Positions 25,606 to 33,975 of a stretch of DNA of 40,573 nucleotides are shown here, piece after piece. A program made the position numbers and the translations under genes. The notes under the pieces were generated by a model that saw only the letters and a list, made by a program, of their open reading frames with translations, did not search any database and was not told the DNA's origin. The first letter of the stretch is position 1. Every line of letters starts with the position of its first letter. Source of the DNA: an uncultured Clostridia bacterium (GTDB lineage Bacteria > Bacillota > Clostridia > UMGS1810); contig CAKSJG010000025.1 in assembly GCA_934463165.1 (NCBI GenBank), positions 1-40,573 on the forward strand. The letters are read 5' to 3'.

Positions 25606-27768
25606 TTATTCATTGGTAATAAGTTTTGTATAGATACCGTTTAATTTATACAATTCATCGTGTGTTCCGCGCTCGGCAATAACTCCGTTTTCCATAACGA
25701 TTATTTCATCACAATCCCGGATTGTCGAGAGTCTGTGCGCAATTATGACACAGGTTATACCGCGTGCCGCAACAGAGTTTACCACCTCATATTCCGTGGC
25801 ACTGTCAAGAGCGCTTGTTGCCTCATCCATGACTATTATCGTAGGGTCTTCGGCAAGAACACGCGCAATTTCGAGACGCTGTTTTTCACCGCCCGAAAAA
25901 TTTTTGCCGTTTTCATAGACATCTCCGTTATATCCGCGGTCACGTTCAATAATTGCATCGTGGATTTTAGCATCCCGACACGCCATTATCATTTCAAAAT
26001 CCTCAATGGAATTATCCCACATTTTTATATTATTTGCCACTGTATCACAAAACAAAGTGACTTCCTGATCCACCACGGCAACAGAACCCGTAAATTCAGC
26101 TCTGTCAATTTCATCTATTGTTTTTCCGTCAAATAAAATACTGCCCTGCCACGGCTTATATAATCCGGCTATAAGCTTTGCTATTGTGGACTTTCCGCAA
26201 CCCGATGCTCCGACTATAGCTATTTTCTCACCCGGCGAAACTTTAAGGCTGAAATCTTTTATAATCGGCTCCGCAAGAGGAGAATATCCGAAAGTCACAC
26301 CCGAAAGCTCTATGTTACCGGAGAGTTTATCGTATTCATGATCTGTATTTTCCTCTTCAAAATAGTTTGCATCATCGGGATATTCCATTACATCATCAAT
26401 ACGCTCCATATCACATCTGAGCTCTCCCGCTCTTTCACTTACGGCTGTAAGCTTACGTGCCGGTTTTGAAAATGCGGTTAGAAATCCTCCGAAGGCAAGC
26501 AGCATTCCCATAGTAAATTTACCGTTCATTATAAGCCATACACCGAGTGACAATACAAATATTTCGGCAAGAGCAGAAATAAGTTCGGGCAAAAGACCGA
26601 TTCCACAATCAATTTTTAAATAATCCGCTTTTAAAGCATTTACATCTGCACTGCAGCCCGCCCATTTTTCAAAATAGTTATTCTCGGCACCGCTTGCTTT
26701 TATTGTTTCTATCATCTCAATTCCCGATACGGTTATTCCCGAAAGCTTTCCCTCATCACGCATCATTACACGCAGTATATTAACACGTTTTTTTGCAGTA
26801 TAGCCGCATAAAAGTATATTAAGCAAAACACTTGTTACTCCGACAAGTGTCAATATTACGCTGTATTTTAACATTATCATCAAATATAAAACAAGCATCA
26901 CCGCATCTAATGCAATCGGAGCGAATATATTTACAACAGATGAAGAAATTTTGCTGTTTGATATCATTCTTGCCTGAATGTCCCCTGCCATTCTCTGCGA
27001 AAAAAATTCAAGAGGCAAATGCAGCGTTTTCCACATAAAAGAGCTTGATCCCGAAGCAGAAAATTTTCCGCTTATTTTAAGCATTCCGGCTTCTCTTGCT
27101 CCTGTTATTACGGTCCATGCAATTCCCAATATGCAGAGAAGCGAAACAAAGACCGTCAGATATCCGCCGTTAGTATTATCCAATATAAAATCCTCAAATA
27201 TTTTGGAAAATGATAAATTTGTTATTTCAATTACAGATGTTACAAAAGCTGTCATTATTACAAATCCGACTGCAGTACCGGCACCGGACAGTCTCCTTTT
27301 TAAAAAAGAGATTATGCCTTGCCGTTTTCCGGATTTACAAAAGTTTTCATTTGGCGCAAAGCATAAACATATTCCGGTGAAAGATTCATCAAATTCTTTA
27401 GCCGATATCAGGATTCTGCCCCTTGCCGGATCATTTATTAAAGCCTTTTCTCCCGAAAATCCGCAAAGAACGACAAAATGATTGAAATTCCAATGGATAA
27501 TACACGGGAATGTTATACTTTCCTTTATTTCATGCGGTTCAAGCCGGTACGCCTTTGTACTCAGTCCGTAATTGTTTGCGGCTTTCAGAATGTTTTTGGC
27601 ATTTGAGCCGTCTCTTGATACACCGCAGTCACGTCTCACCTCTTCAAGCGGCAGCCACTTTTTGTAATATGCCAAAATCATTGCAAGACATGCAGCACCG
27701 CATTCGAGCGCCTCAAGCTGCATAATGACCGGCACATTTACTTGTTTTTTTCTTGCTTGTTTTTTCAA
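25606..27768 (-). CDS. NHLM-type peptidase/ABC transporter with C39 domain
   Basis: The N-terminal C39 cysteine protease domain (about residues 8-135) has the oxyanion Gln and catalytic Cys in QLEALECGAAC (Cys23), the His in WNFNHFVVL and the Asp in INDPARG, so all catalytic residues are present. Six membrane segments and an ATPase follow (GASGCGKST, FSGGEKQR, IIVMDEATSALD, IAHRLSTI). Such proteins cut double-glycine leaders and export the core peptide across the cytoplasmic membrane. TTG 27768, with GAGG seven bases upstream, is the likelier start; GTG 27777 is an alternative. The cognate leader is encoded at 14949-15104. The gene is packed between the HlyD-like and second ABC genes. Confidence 0.93.
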   Translation of the reverse strand: MKKQARKKQVNVPVIMQLEALECGAACLAMILAYYKKWLPLEEVRRDCGVSRDGSNAKNILKAANNYGLSTKAYRLEPHEIKESITFPCIIHWNFNHFVVLCGFSGEKALINDPARGRILISAKEFDESFTGICLCFAPNENFCKSGKRQGIISFLKRRLSGAGTAVGFVIMTAFVTSVIEITNLSFSKIFEDFILDNTNGGYLTVFVSLLCILGIAWTVITGAREAGMLKISGKFSASGSSSFMWKTLHLPLEFFSQRMAGDIQARMISNSKISSSVVNIFAPIALDAVMLVLYLMIMLKYSVILTLVGVTSVLLNILLCGYTAKKRVNILRVMMRDEGKLSGITVSGIEMIETIKASGAENNYFEKWAGCSADVNALKADYLKIDCGIGLLPELISALAEIFVLSLGVWLIMNGKFTMGMLLAFGGFLTAFSKPARKLTAVSERAGELRCDMERIDDVMEYPDDANYFEEENTDHEYDKLSGNIELSGVTFGYSPLAEPIIKDFSLKVSPGEKIAIVGASGCGKSTIAKLIAGLYKPWQGSILFDGKTIDEIDRAEFTGSVAVVDQEVTLFCDTVANNIKMWDNSIEDFEMIMACRDAKIHDAIIERDRGYNGDVYENGKNFSGGEKQRLEIARVLAEDPTIIVMDEATSALDSATEYEVVNSVAARGITCVIIAHRLSTIRDCDEIIVMENGVIAERGTHDELYKLNGIYTKLITNE

Positions 27769-27778
27769 CTGCCACACC

Positions 27779-28252
27779 TCAATTCACTAAAAGAAATATG
27801 GGAGAAACCGACTTTGTAATAACTTCTGTTTCATATATGCCGTCATTTAAATCCGCATTTAATGCAACCGAATACGTCCAGGAGTCTTCATTATATAAAC
27901 CGATATGGACCGCATATTCCGGCATTGCTTCCGAGACTTTTTCGGGGATATCGGAGATGCTTTTCATACCGTATAAATTCCCGTCTATGCGAAAATCGGT
28001 TTCTTCGGAAATGCCTTCCGCGCTTTTTTCCGTAACATAACATACAGCCGTCCCGTTTTCACATACCGTCACAGCCTTTTCGGCAATTTCTATTTTGCCG
28101 AAAATTCCCCATAATAAAATCGAAAAAACTACAAGCATACAAGCTGCTGCCGCAAGCCACAGCTGAACGTTAATCGCCTTTATACATCCGTCTATTTTTT
28201 CGGGAGAAGATATTCTCTCAAGGCTCTTTTTTCTGAACAGTTCCTTCTTCAA
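27779..28252 (-). CDS. Shortened HlyD-like secretion protein of the NHLM system
   Basis: This protein of 157 residues starts with TTG (GAGGTG eight bases upstream). The opening LFRKKSLERISSPEKIDGCIKA, a single membrane segment (about 29-51) and then GIFGKIEIAEKAV reproduce the N-terminus of NHLM HlyD-like proteins. The rest is short: about 100 extracytoplasmic residues without the coiled-coil hairpin and lipoyl-like halves of full-length membrane fusion proteins, which run well beyond 250 residues. In a cell without an outer membrane a reduced adaptor is plausible. It lies 12 bases after the RsbW-like gene and just before the C39 transporter. Confidence 0.82.
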   Translation of the reverse strand: MKKELFRKKSLERISSPEKIDGCIKAINVQLWLAAAACMLVVFSILLWGIFGKIEIAEKAVTVCENGTAVCYVTEKSAEGISEETDFRIDGNLYGMKSISDIPEKVSEAMPEYAVHIGLYNEDSWTYSVALNADLNDGIYETEVITKSVSPIFLLVN

Positions 28253-28264
28253 ATCTACAGCACC

Positions 28265-28678
28265 TCATTTCTCCAGATTTTTCTTCACTTTTAATATGTT
28301 TTGACCGTTTTTGTGTTCATAAACAATTTCATCCATTGTCTTTTTAACCATATAAATGCCGAGTCCGCCGATTTCCCTTTCATCTGCCGAAAGCGAAGTA
28401 TCGGGATCGGATTTCTCCAAAGGGTTATACGGAATGCCGTTGTCTATAAAGGTTAAAACAACCGACAAAGGGTTTTTTACTACTTCCACACGAACCGTAG
28501 CAGGGCCTTCGTCCGGTGTATATGCATAATGCGCAATATTTCCGAAAAGCTCATCTATTGCAATGTCAATTTGAATTTGTGCATTTTTCGGACATTGATA
28601 AAAGGCAAGCTGTTCGTTAACAAATTCGGTAATTCTTTCAATATTTTCAATTTTTGCCGTAACAGTTAACTCTTTCAT
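28265..28678 (-). CDS. RsbW-like serine kinase / anti-sigma-type ATP-binding protein
   Basis: This small HATPase_c_2 protein of 137 residues has an intact ATP site: N box IDIAIDELFGNIAHYAY, G1 box FIDNGIPYNP and G2 box GGLGIYMVKKTMD. Relatives phosphorylate a STAS partner on serine and sequester a sigma factor or another target until the partner is dephosphorylated. The probable partner is the STAS protein at 33038-33334 and the opposing phosphatase is the gene directly upstream (the TAG at 28681-28679 abuts this ATG). GGAGGGA precedes the start. No sigma factor gene is visible in the window, so its output is unknown. Confidence 0.92.
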   Translation of the reverse strand: MKELTVTAKIENIERITEFVNEQLAFYQCPKNAQIQIDIAIDELFGNIAHYAYTPDEGPATVRVEVVKNPLSVVLTFIDNGIPYNPLEKSDPDTSLSADEREIGGLGIYMVKKTMDEIVYEHKNGQNILKVKKNLEK

Positions 28679-30385
28679 CTATATTCCCTCCGTATTCATT
28701 TTACCTTTGTATTCCAGACACAGCATAGTTATATCATCAAATTGGTCTGTGTTTCCCGAAAAGGTATCAATATCATTTTTTACGTCTGTGATGATCTCAT
28801 ACGTCGTTTTTTTGCTGCTGCCGTTTAATACCGAACACAAACGTTCTGATCCGTATAATTCATTCTTATCATTAACCGCCTCCGTTACACCGTCGGTATA
28901 CTGAAATATTTTATCTCCGATATCAAGCGTTATTTCTCCCGAAGAATATTTCATATCCTCCATACCGGCAAGAACAAAACCGGGCTTAACCTTATACGGA
29001 ACAAAACCGGATCCTTTTTTGTATATATACGGAATTTCGTGACCTGCATTAACAAAAGTGAAAGAGCCTGTCATTAGATCCAAAACACCCTCAAAAGCCG
29101 TTACAAACAAGCCCTCGCTGTTAGATTCACAAAGAATGTTATTGACCTTTGTAAATATTTCTCCCAAATCTTCACCCGGAAGTGTATGGTCTTTAATAAG
29201 AGTTTTGGCAATAACCATAAACAGAGCTGCCGGAACACCCTTTCCCGAAACATCAGCCATAACAATTGCAATATGCCTTTCATCCACCATAAAGAAGTCG
29301 TAAAAATCTCCGCCGACTTCCTTAGCAGGAGTCATCTGTGCATATATGTCAAACTCACTCCGTTCCGGAAAAGCAGGAAATATGCACGGAAGCATTGAGG
29401 ATTGAATATGTGTTGCGATATCAAGCTCTGCACCGATTCTCTCTTTTTCCGAAGTAATTGCGGTCAGCTCATCGATATATGTGTTAAGATCGGATTCCAT
29501 CTTCTTTACGGACTCCGACAGCTCCTCTATTTCATCCCCGGTCTTAATATTCAGTTTTTCAATTTTGGAGTGTCCGTCTTGAGATTCCTCATGCTTGTCG
29601 GAAACAAATGTGCTTGCCGCATCACTCAAAACATTAATCGGCTTTATAAGAAATTTATTGACCAAAAGCAGAACCAGTGCCGCAGCAATAAGAGCGGATA
29701 TCGCCGTTATGAGAATAAGACTTATAAGGAAATCACGCCTGTCACTCATTATTTTATTCATTGAAATATCCACAAGTGCAACTCCGATTATATTGCCGTT
29801 ACCATCTTTAATCGGTGACGATGCGGAGCACAGCCAGCCGTACTCAGGAAGATTTGTTATAAATGCCGGGAACTCGTAATCACCCTTCTTTATTTTTTCA
29901 ATATGCTCCGGCTGAACATTGTCATATGCCCCGGGACGGCAAGGTTCATCAGCACTCGCATCAACAAGATACAGGTCTTTCATTGTATCAACATCCGTGT
30001 ATCCCAGATATAAAGATTCAGCTTCGTTATCCTCTCTGAGTTTTGTAAGAACTCCGAGCAACTCTTTATACTCCGGCATATCGGTTATATATTTAAATTC
30101 GTCATAATAGTTTTTCTGTTCATCATCTGAAAGAGAATCGAGAGCATCGCCGTTTTTTTCGCAGAATGACCGATATGTTTTTTTGACCTCATCGGCCACC
30201 GCCCGGACCTTTTCCGAATCTACCACAGATGACGTTGATTTTGATATCGACAGTGCAAGAGAACTGTAATGCCTCCTAAAGCTGTCTGTGTACGTATTAT
30301 AACTGATAAAAACGATGCTTACGGACAAAATCAGCGTAAACAAAAGTATTATGGCCGTTGCCTTGAATTTCAGCGACATTTTCAT
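28679..30385 (-). CDS. Membrane-bound sensor PP2C/SpoIIE-type serine phosphatase (RsbU-like)
   Basis: The 568 residues comprise a first membrane segment (about 9-30), an extracytoplasmic Cache-like sensor (about 35-215), a second membrane segment (about 225-248), a HAMP-like linker, a coiled segment (KMESDLNTYIDELTAI) and a PP2C/SpoIIE catalytic domain (about 335-565). Metal-binding motifs are KEVGGDFYDF, VMADVSGKGVPAALFM, NAGHEIPY and YTDGVTE. It should dephosphorylate a STAS protein in response to an outside signal. Start ATG 30385 has AGGAGG upstream; the longer open frame to 30463 has no such support. It lies 13 bases after the MATE gene and directly before the RsbW-like gene. Confidence 0.93.
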   Translation of the reverse strand: MKMSLKFKATAIILLFTLILSVSIVFISYNTYTDSFRRHYSSLALSISKSTSSVVDSEKVRAVADEVKKTYRSFCEKNGDALDSLSDDEQKNYYDEFKYITDMPEYKELLGVLTKLREDNEAESLYLGYTDVDTMKDLYLVDASADEPCRPGAYDNVQPEHIEKIKKGDYEFPAFITNLPEYGWLCSASSPIKDGNGNIIGVALVDISMNKIMSDRRDFLISLILITAISALIAAALVLLLVNKFLIKPINVLSDAASTFVSDKHEESQDGHSKIEKLNIKTGDEIEELSESVKKMESDLNTYIDELTAITSEKERIGAELDIATHIQSSMLPCIFPAFPERSEFDIYAQMTPAKEVGGDFYDFFMVDERHIAIVMADVSGKGVPAALFMVIAKTLIKDHTLPGEDLGEIFTKVNNILCESNSEGLFVTAFEGVLDLMTGSFTFVNAGHEIPYIYKKGSGFVPYKVKPGFVLAGMEDMKYSSGEITLDIGDKIFQYTDGVTEAVNDKNELYGSERLCSVLNGSSKKTTYEIITDVKNDIDTFSGNTDQFDDITMLCLEYKGKMNTEGI

Positions 30386-30398
30386 TATAAAAATCCTC

Positions 30399-32132
30399 CT
30401 ATATACGAACAGCAAGCGAATTAAAGCCGGCACACTTATGATACATAAACTTCTTTGTTGCATTTTTTATCATTGTCATGCTCACTTCATCTATATTAAA
30501 ATCGTTTTCGTTTTTAATTTTTTCGGTTACAAAGGAAAACGGATTAAATTCTACGGCATTATCCAAGAAATTGAGGGCAAACTCTCCGTTTTTTAGTGCA
30601 AGAATCGTAATGCGAATTTTTCCGTCGGGAATATCCTTAAGAACATTGCGTATAATTGACATACATATTTCTTCCGTTACAAGTGCAACGGCGTATTCCT
30701 GTTTTTTATCCGCCCCGCAGCTCCTGCAAAATTCACTGCTGCGACACAATACATTTTCAATATCATCAGCACTGCAAAGCGTAATACGAAAAATACGATT
30801 TTCGTCGAGTATTTTTTTGTTCTTTGCAATAAAAGGACAAAGCATTTTAAAAATCAAATATACCGAAAATTCCGTTATCGGATACATAAACCATATTGCC
30901 TTAAGGCTTACGCGCGAAAGAATAATTGCACATGGTATTAAAACCAAAAACTCTCTCATTAACACAATAATAAACGTCGGGATAAGGTAACTTTTCGACT
31001 GATAATACTTTTCGTTTATTATGTTTATTCCCAAAAATACAAAACCAATGCAATATGTTCTTATTGCCGTGCTGCTTTCCGAAATTACATTGCCGGAAAT
31101 TCCGAAAAACCATGAAATTTTTTCGGAATTCAATGCTATTAATGCTGCCGCAGCAGCACCGAGACAAAGTGCCCACACCTTTGACAGCTTTAATACATAC
31201 CTGCAATCCTCCTCACTGTTTTCTCCTGTAAACGTGCTTACAAGCGGCTGTGATGCCTCTGCTATACCGTTATACAAATATACGATAAAAAACGAAACGT
31301 TATATACAACGTCAAATACGGCAACTCCGCTCTCTCCGCTCAAAGTCATCAACAATCTGTTTATAACCAAAAAGAATATAAGCTGCAAAAGATGTCTGAC
31401 CGAGGTTGCAAAACCGGTTTTAAAACATCTGAAACCTTCATTAACATCCGGACTGAATTTAATTACTTTAAGAACATCGGCTTTTTTACCGATTATTCCC
31501 GGCATATATATGATAATCGCAATAACAGATCCGATAACCGTTGACAAAGCTGCTCCCTTTGTACCCAAGCCGAAAATGACAACAAAAATAATATTCAAAA
31601 AAATATCTGCCGTATTTCCGATTAAAAATCCTACAGATGCAAGCTTTGCATTATTATCATTTCTCAAAAAATTTGCAAATACAACATTAAGCATTAAGAG
31701 CGGTGCGCCACAGGCTATAATTTTTACATAATCGCGGCAGGCATAATAAACATCACCGTCAGTTTTGCTTGTACCGAGCAGACTGAGACACTGATTTGTA
31801 AAAACATTTACGACCGCAGCAATAACAACTCCTAAAATCAAAGTAACCGTCCACACCCTGTTAAAACATTCCCGCGCTTTTTCAACATTACCTTCACCAA
31901 TCATTTGTGAAAACATCACACTGCCGCCGATTCCGAACCCATCCATAAAAAGATTTATAAGCATAAATATCGGCAGACAAAGGCTTATTGCCGCAAGTCC
32001 CGATTCACCCAGTTTTTGCCCGACAACAAGAGAATCAGCCATATCTGCCAAAGCAAATCCGAAAGACGAAATAACTGACGGAATCATAAGCCGATAAAAC
32101 ATTTTAGGTATGAAATAGTCAGTTTTTTTCAT
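30399..32132 (-). CDS. MATE-family transporter fused to a degenerate HATPase domain
   Basis: Residues 1 to about 440 form a twelve-segment MATE transporter (MIPSVISSFGFALADMADSLVVGQKLG at the start). The last 130 residues (about 450-577) resemble an RsbW-type HATPase: N-box-like AVALVTEEICMSIIRN, G1-like LNFLDNAVEFNPF, then NIDEVSMTMIKNATKKF where the glycine-rich G2 box belongs. Compared with the intact kinase two genes downstream, the N-box Asn is Ser, the G1 Gly is Ala and the G2 glycines are missing, so ATP binding is doubtful. GGAGG upstream supports the ATG; the gene overlaps the DUF2156 gene by 14 bases. The substrate of the transporter is unknown. Confidence 0.88.
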   Translation of the reverse strand: MKKTDYFIPKMFYRLMIPSVISSFGFALADMADSLVVGQKLGESGLAAISLCLPIFMLINLFMDGFGIGGSVMFSQMIGEGNVEKARECFNRVWTVTLILGVVIAAVVNVFTNQCLSLLGTSKTDGDVYYACRDYVKIIACGAPLLMLNVVFANFLRNDNNAKLASVGFLIGNTADIFLNIIFVVIFGLGTKGAALSTVIGSVIAIIIYMPGIIGKKADVLKVIKFSPDVNEGFRCFKTGFATSVRHLLQLIFFLVINRLLMTLSGESGVAVFDVVYNVSFFIVYLYNGIAEASQPLVSTFTGENSEEDCRYVLKLSKVWALCLGAAAAALIALNSEKISWFFGISGNVISESSTAIRTYCIGFVFLGINIINEKYYQSKSYLIPTFIIVLMREFLVLIPCAIILSRVSLKAIWFMYPITEFSVYLIFKMLCPFIAKNKKILDENRIFRITLCSADDIENVLCRSSEFCRSCGADKKQEYAVALVTEEICMSIIRNVLKDIPDGKIRITILALKNGEFALNFLDNAVEFNPFSFVTEKIKNENDFNIDEVSMTMIKNATKKFMYHKCAGFNSLAVRI

Positions 32133-33012
32133 TTAAGACAGCCTCCCATATATGTGTTTTTGATATCGGACAAAGGCTGTTTTTTACCTGTCTGATTCCT
32201 TCTATACCCAGGTCCTCCTCATGATTGCAATATACATATTCGCCGCCGGAAAATTTCAGATATTCTCTCAGAGCGTAATATACCGCTCCCTTGGGTGCAT
32301 TCGGAGTACACTTTCCGATAAGCACATCTACCGTATCTTCAGTCAGCGGAAAGCCTGCAAAAATACATGATGGAATATTATCGGCATACAAAACAATACC
32401 GCTTATATCAAGTTCCTCTTTTTTGTTTAAAGCAATTTCGGCAATCATATCATCCGAAAGACCGTTTTCAGCGATATTATGAACCTCCTCATACCATTTA
32501 TCGGCAACATACATTGCATCGTTTAATGTATCATCCGAAATTTCACGGACTTTTATATCGTATTCTTTATCAATTTTTCTTATTTTTCTTCGTATCTCGG
32601 AAAACTTGCTTCCTTTAAGAGAAACATATTCCGAAATATTGCATATGTATTCGTCAGATGATTCAACACGGCGGAAAGACCATTTATCAGGGAAGTTTTC
32701 ATCCAGCCAGTTCACATCACAATCGCGAAGAAAACATAAAGAAAACGACTCATCCAAAATTTTCCCGGAGATAAAGTCGTATATTTTTTGTGTGTTTCCG
32801 CATGGGAAAAACCAATTATTTAATTTTTCGGCACCGCATTTTACGGCAAAAAAATCATCATTGCACAACAATGACAGGTTCATGGCATGCTGCCACAAAT
32901 AAAGAGAAACAAATGCGTGAGACGACAAGGTATGCCCGTATTTCAAACGAACTCCGTCAATAAAATCTTTATGTAATAAATCTATTTTCCGTATTTCAAC
33001 AGGAATCCCCAT
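32119..33012 (-). CDS. DUF2156 protein (soluble relative of the MprF lysyltransferase domain)
   Basis: This protein of 297 residues has the features of DUF2156, a double GNAT-like fold that includes the aminoacyl-transfer domain of MprF. Visible are LKGSKFSEIRRKIRKI (the KxxxxRxxIxxF-type motif), a central acetyltransferase-like strand VLYADNIPSCIFAGF and the C-terminal EEDLGIEGIRQVKNSLCP. MprF itself has a membrane flippase part that is absent here. MprF modifies phosphatidylglycerol with lysine and so lowers sensitivity to cationic peptides; whether this stand-alone form does so is unknown. It lies 25 bases after the STAS gene and overlaps the MATE gene. Confidence 0.85.
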   Translation of the reverse strand: MGIPVEIRKIDLLHKDFIDGVRLKYGHTLSSHAFVSLYLWQHAMNLSLLCNDDFFAVKCGAEKLNNWFFPCGNTQKIYDFISGKILDESFSLCFLRDCDVNWLDENFPDKWSFRRVESSDEYICNISEYVSLKGSKFSEIRRKIRKIDKEYDIKVREISDDTLNDAMYVADKWYEEVHNIAENGLSDDMIAEIALNKKEELDISGIVLYADNIPSCIFAGFPLTEDTVDVLIGKCTPNAPKGAVYYALREYLKFSGGEYVYCNHEEDLGIEGIRQVKNSLCPISKTHIWEAVLNEKN

Positions 33013-33037
33013 AATTATTTTTCCTCACAGTATTTTA

Positions 33038-33334
33038 TTATTCAACAGTAAGTATTTCCGAAAAACCCGTAACTTCAAAAATATCCGTTATTGTACTGTT
33101 GACATTTTTTATTTTCATCTGCCCCTGCCTGTTCATAACCTTCTGAGAAGAAAGAAGCACACGCAATCCTGCTGAAGACAGATACTCCAGCTTTTCAAAA
33201 TCAAATATAAGAATTTCTACCCCCGACAGACTCTTTTTCAATTCCGCTTCAAGCTGAGGAGCGGAAACCGTATCAAGTCTACCCTCAAGCTCTATCGTAA
33301 GCATGTTATTATCGCTGATTTTATTGATATTCAT
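33038..33334 (-). CDS. STAS-domain anti-sigma-factor antagonist (SpoIIAA/RsbV-like)
   Basis: This single STAS domain of 98 residues (INKISDNNMLTIELEGRLDTVSAPQLEAEL..., FDFEKLEYLSSAGLRVLL) has the phosphorylatable serine in LSSAGLR. It should be phosphorylated by the RsbW-like kinase and reset by the PP2C phosphatase of the same operon. Start ATG 33334 follows GGGAGA at good spacing; the open frame to 33406 is promoter and leader. It is the first gene of the minus-strand signalling and export operon. Confidence 0.92.
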   Translation of the reverse strand: MNINKISDNNMLTIELEGRLDTVSAPQLEAELKKSLSGVEILIFDFEKLEYLSSAGLRVLLSSQKVMNRQGQMKIKNVNSTITDIFEVTGFSEILTVE

Positions 33335-33377
33335 ATTCAATTCTCCCATAAATACACATATTATTCTATTGCATACT

Positions 33378-33406
33378 ATTATATCATAATAATAACACAA
33401 AATCAA
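33378..33406 (-). promoter_or_regulatory. Promoter of the STAS / partner-switch / export operon
   Basis: On the minus strand: -35 TTGATT (33401-33406), a 17-base spacer and an extended -10 TGATATAAT ending at 33378. It is the only clear promoter for the eight genes down to 23429. Confidence 0.75.
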
Positions 33407-33454
33407 TATAAATTTGTTTTTAGATTTTGATATACAAAAATTTTAAAAAAGCTC

Positions 33455-33483
33455 TTGACAAAAAAATAAAAGTATGGTATATT
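33455..33483 (+). promoter_or_regulatory. Promoter of the perR-like / rubrerythrin operon
   Basis: -35 TTGACA (33455-33460), a 17-base spacer and -10 TATATT (33478-33483) with an upstream TG (33475-33476) giving an extended -10. Confidence 0.8.
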
Positions 33484-33487
33484 ATTA

Positions 33488-33536
33488 TTGTAATCATTAC
33501 AGAAATAAAATCAAAACAAAATTGTAATGGTTGCAA
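33488..33536 (+). promoter_or_regulatory. Two PerR/Fur-type operator boxes
   Basis: TTGTAATCATTACAG (33488-33502) is a 7-1-7 inverted repeat close to the PerR consensus (TTATAATNATTATAA). A second, weaker copy TTGTAATGGTTGCAA lies at 33522-33536. Both sit just downstream of the -10 and ahead of the PerR-like gene, fitting autorepression that also covers rubrerythrin. Confidence 0.72.
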
Positions 33537-33556
33537 CAAAAGGAAGGTAGTATTTT

Positions 33557-33970
33557 ATGGATTCTGCGGAAATGCTTAAAAAAAACGATATACGGCCGTC
33601 GGTTATAAGAGTTATGATATATGACTATATAAATTCTCACCGTACACATCCGACTGTAGATGAGGTTTATCAAAATCTGCATAGCAGTGTGCCGACTCTT
33701 TCAAAGACATCGGTATATAACACGGTGAAGCTTTTTGCAGAGAAGAATCTGTTAAAGGTTTTGCCGATAGATGGAATGCAGATTCGTTATGATGCCGATA
33801 CGGCCTTTCACGGTCACTTTTTGTGTAAATCATGTATGAAGGTTTATGATTTTACGATTGATACCGATTCCGAATCCGGTCTTGACGGATTTGAAATAAA
33901 GGAAAAAGAGATATTCTACAGCGGTTATTGCAGGGAATGTCTTAAAAATAACAAAAAGAAAGGAAGTTAA
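33557..33970 (+). CDS. perR: Fur-family peroxide regulator, PerR-like
   Basis: This protein of 137 residues has a winged helix (LSKTSVYNTVKLFAEKNLL) and the Fur dimerisation domain. The regulatory metal ligands of PerR have counterparts: His31 (HPTVDEVY), Asp79, His85 and His87 (YDADTAFHGHF) and an Asp at 102 or 104, where Fur would favour Glu. The structural zinc cysteines are C90/C93 and C125/C128. PerR senses hydrogen peroxide by oxidation of a histidine and derepresses defence genes. Rubrerythrin follows five bases after the stop, and operator-like boxes precede the gene. Confidence 0.87.
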   Translation: MDSAEMLKKNDIRPSVIRVMIYDYINSHRTHPTVDEVYQNLHSSVPTLSKTSVYNTVKLFAEKNLLKVLPIDGMQIRYDADTAFHGHFLCKSCMKVYDFTIDTDSESGLDGFEIKEKEIFYSGYCRECLKNNKKKGS

Positions 33971-33975
33971 TTATT

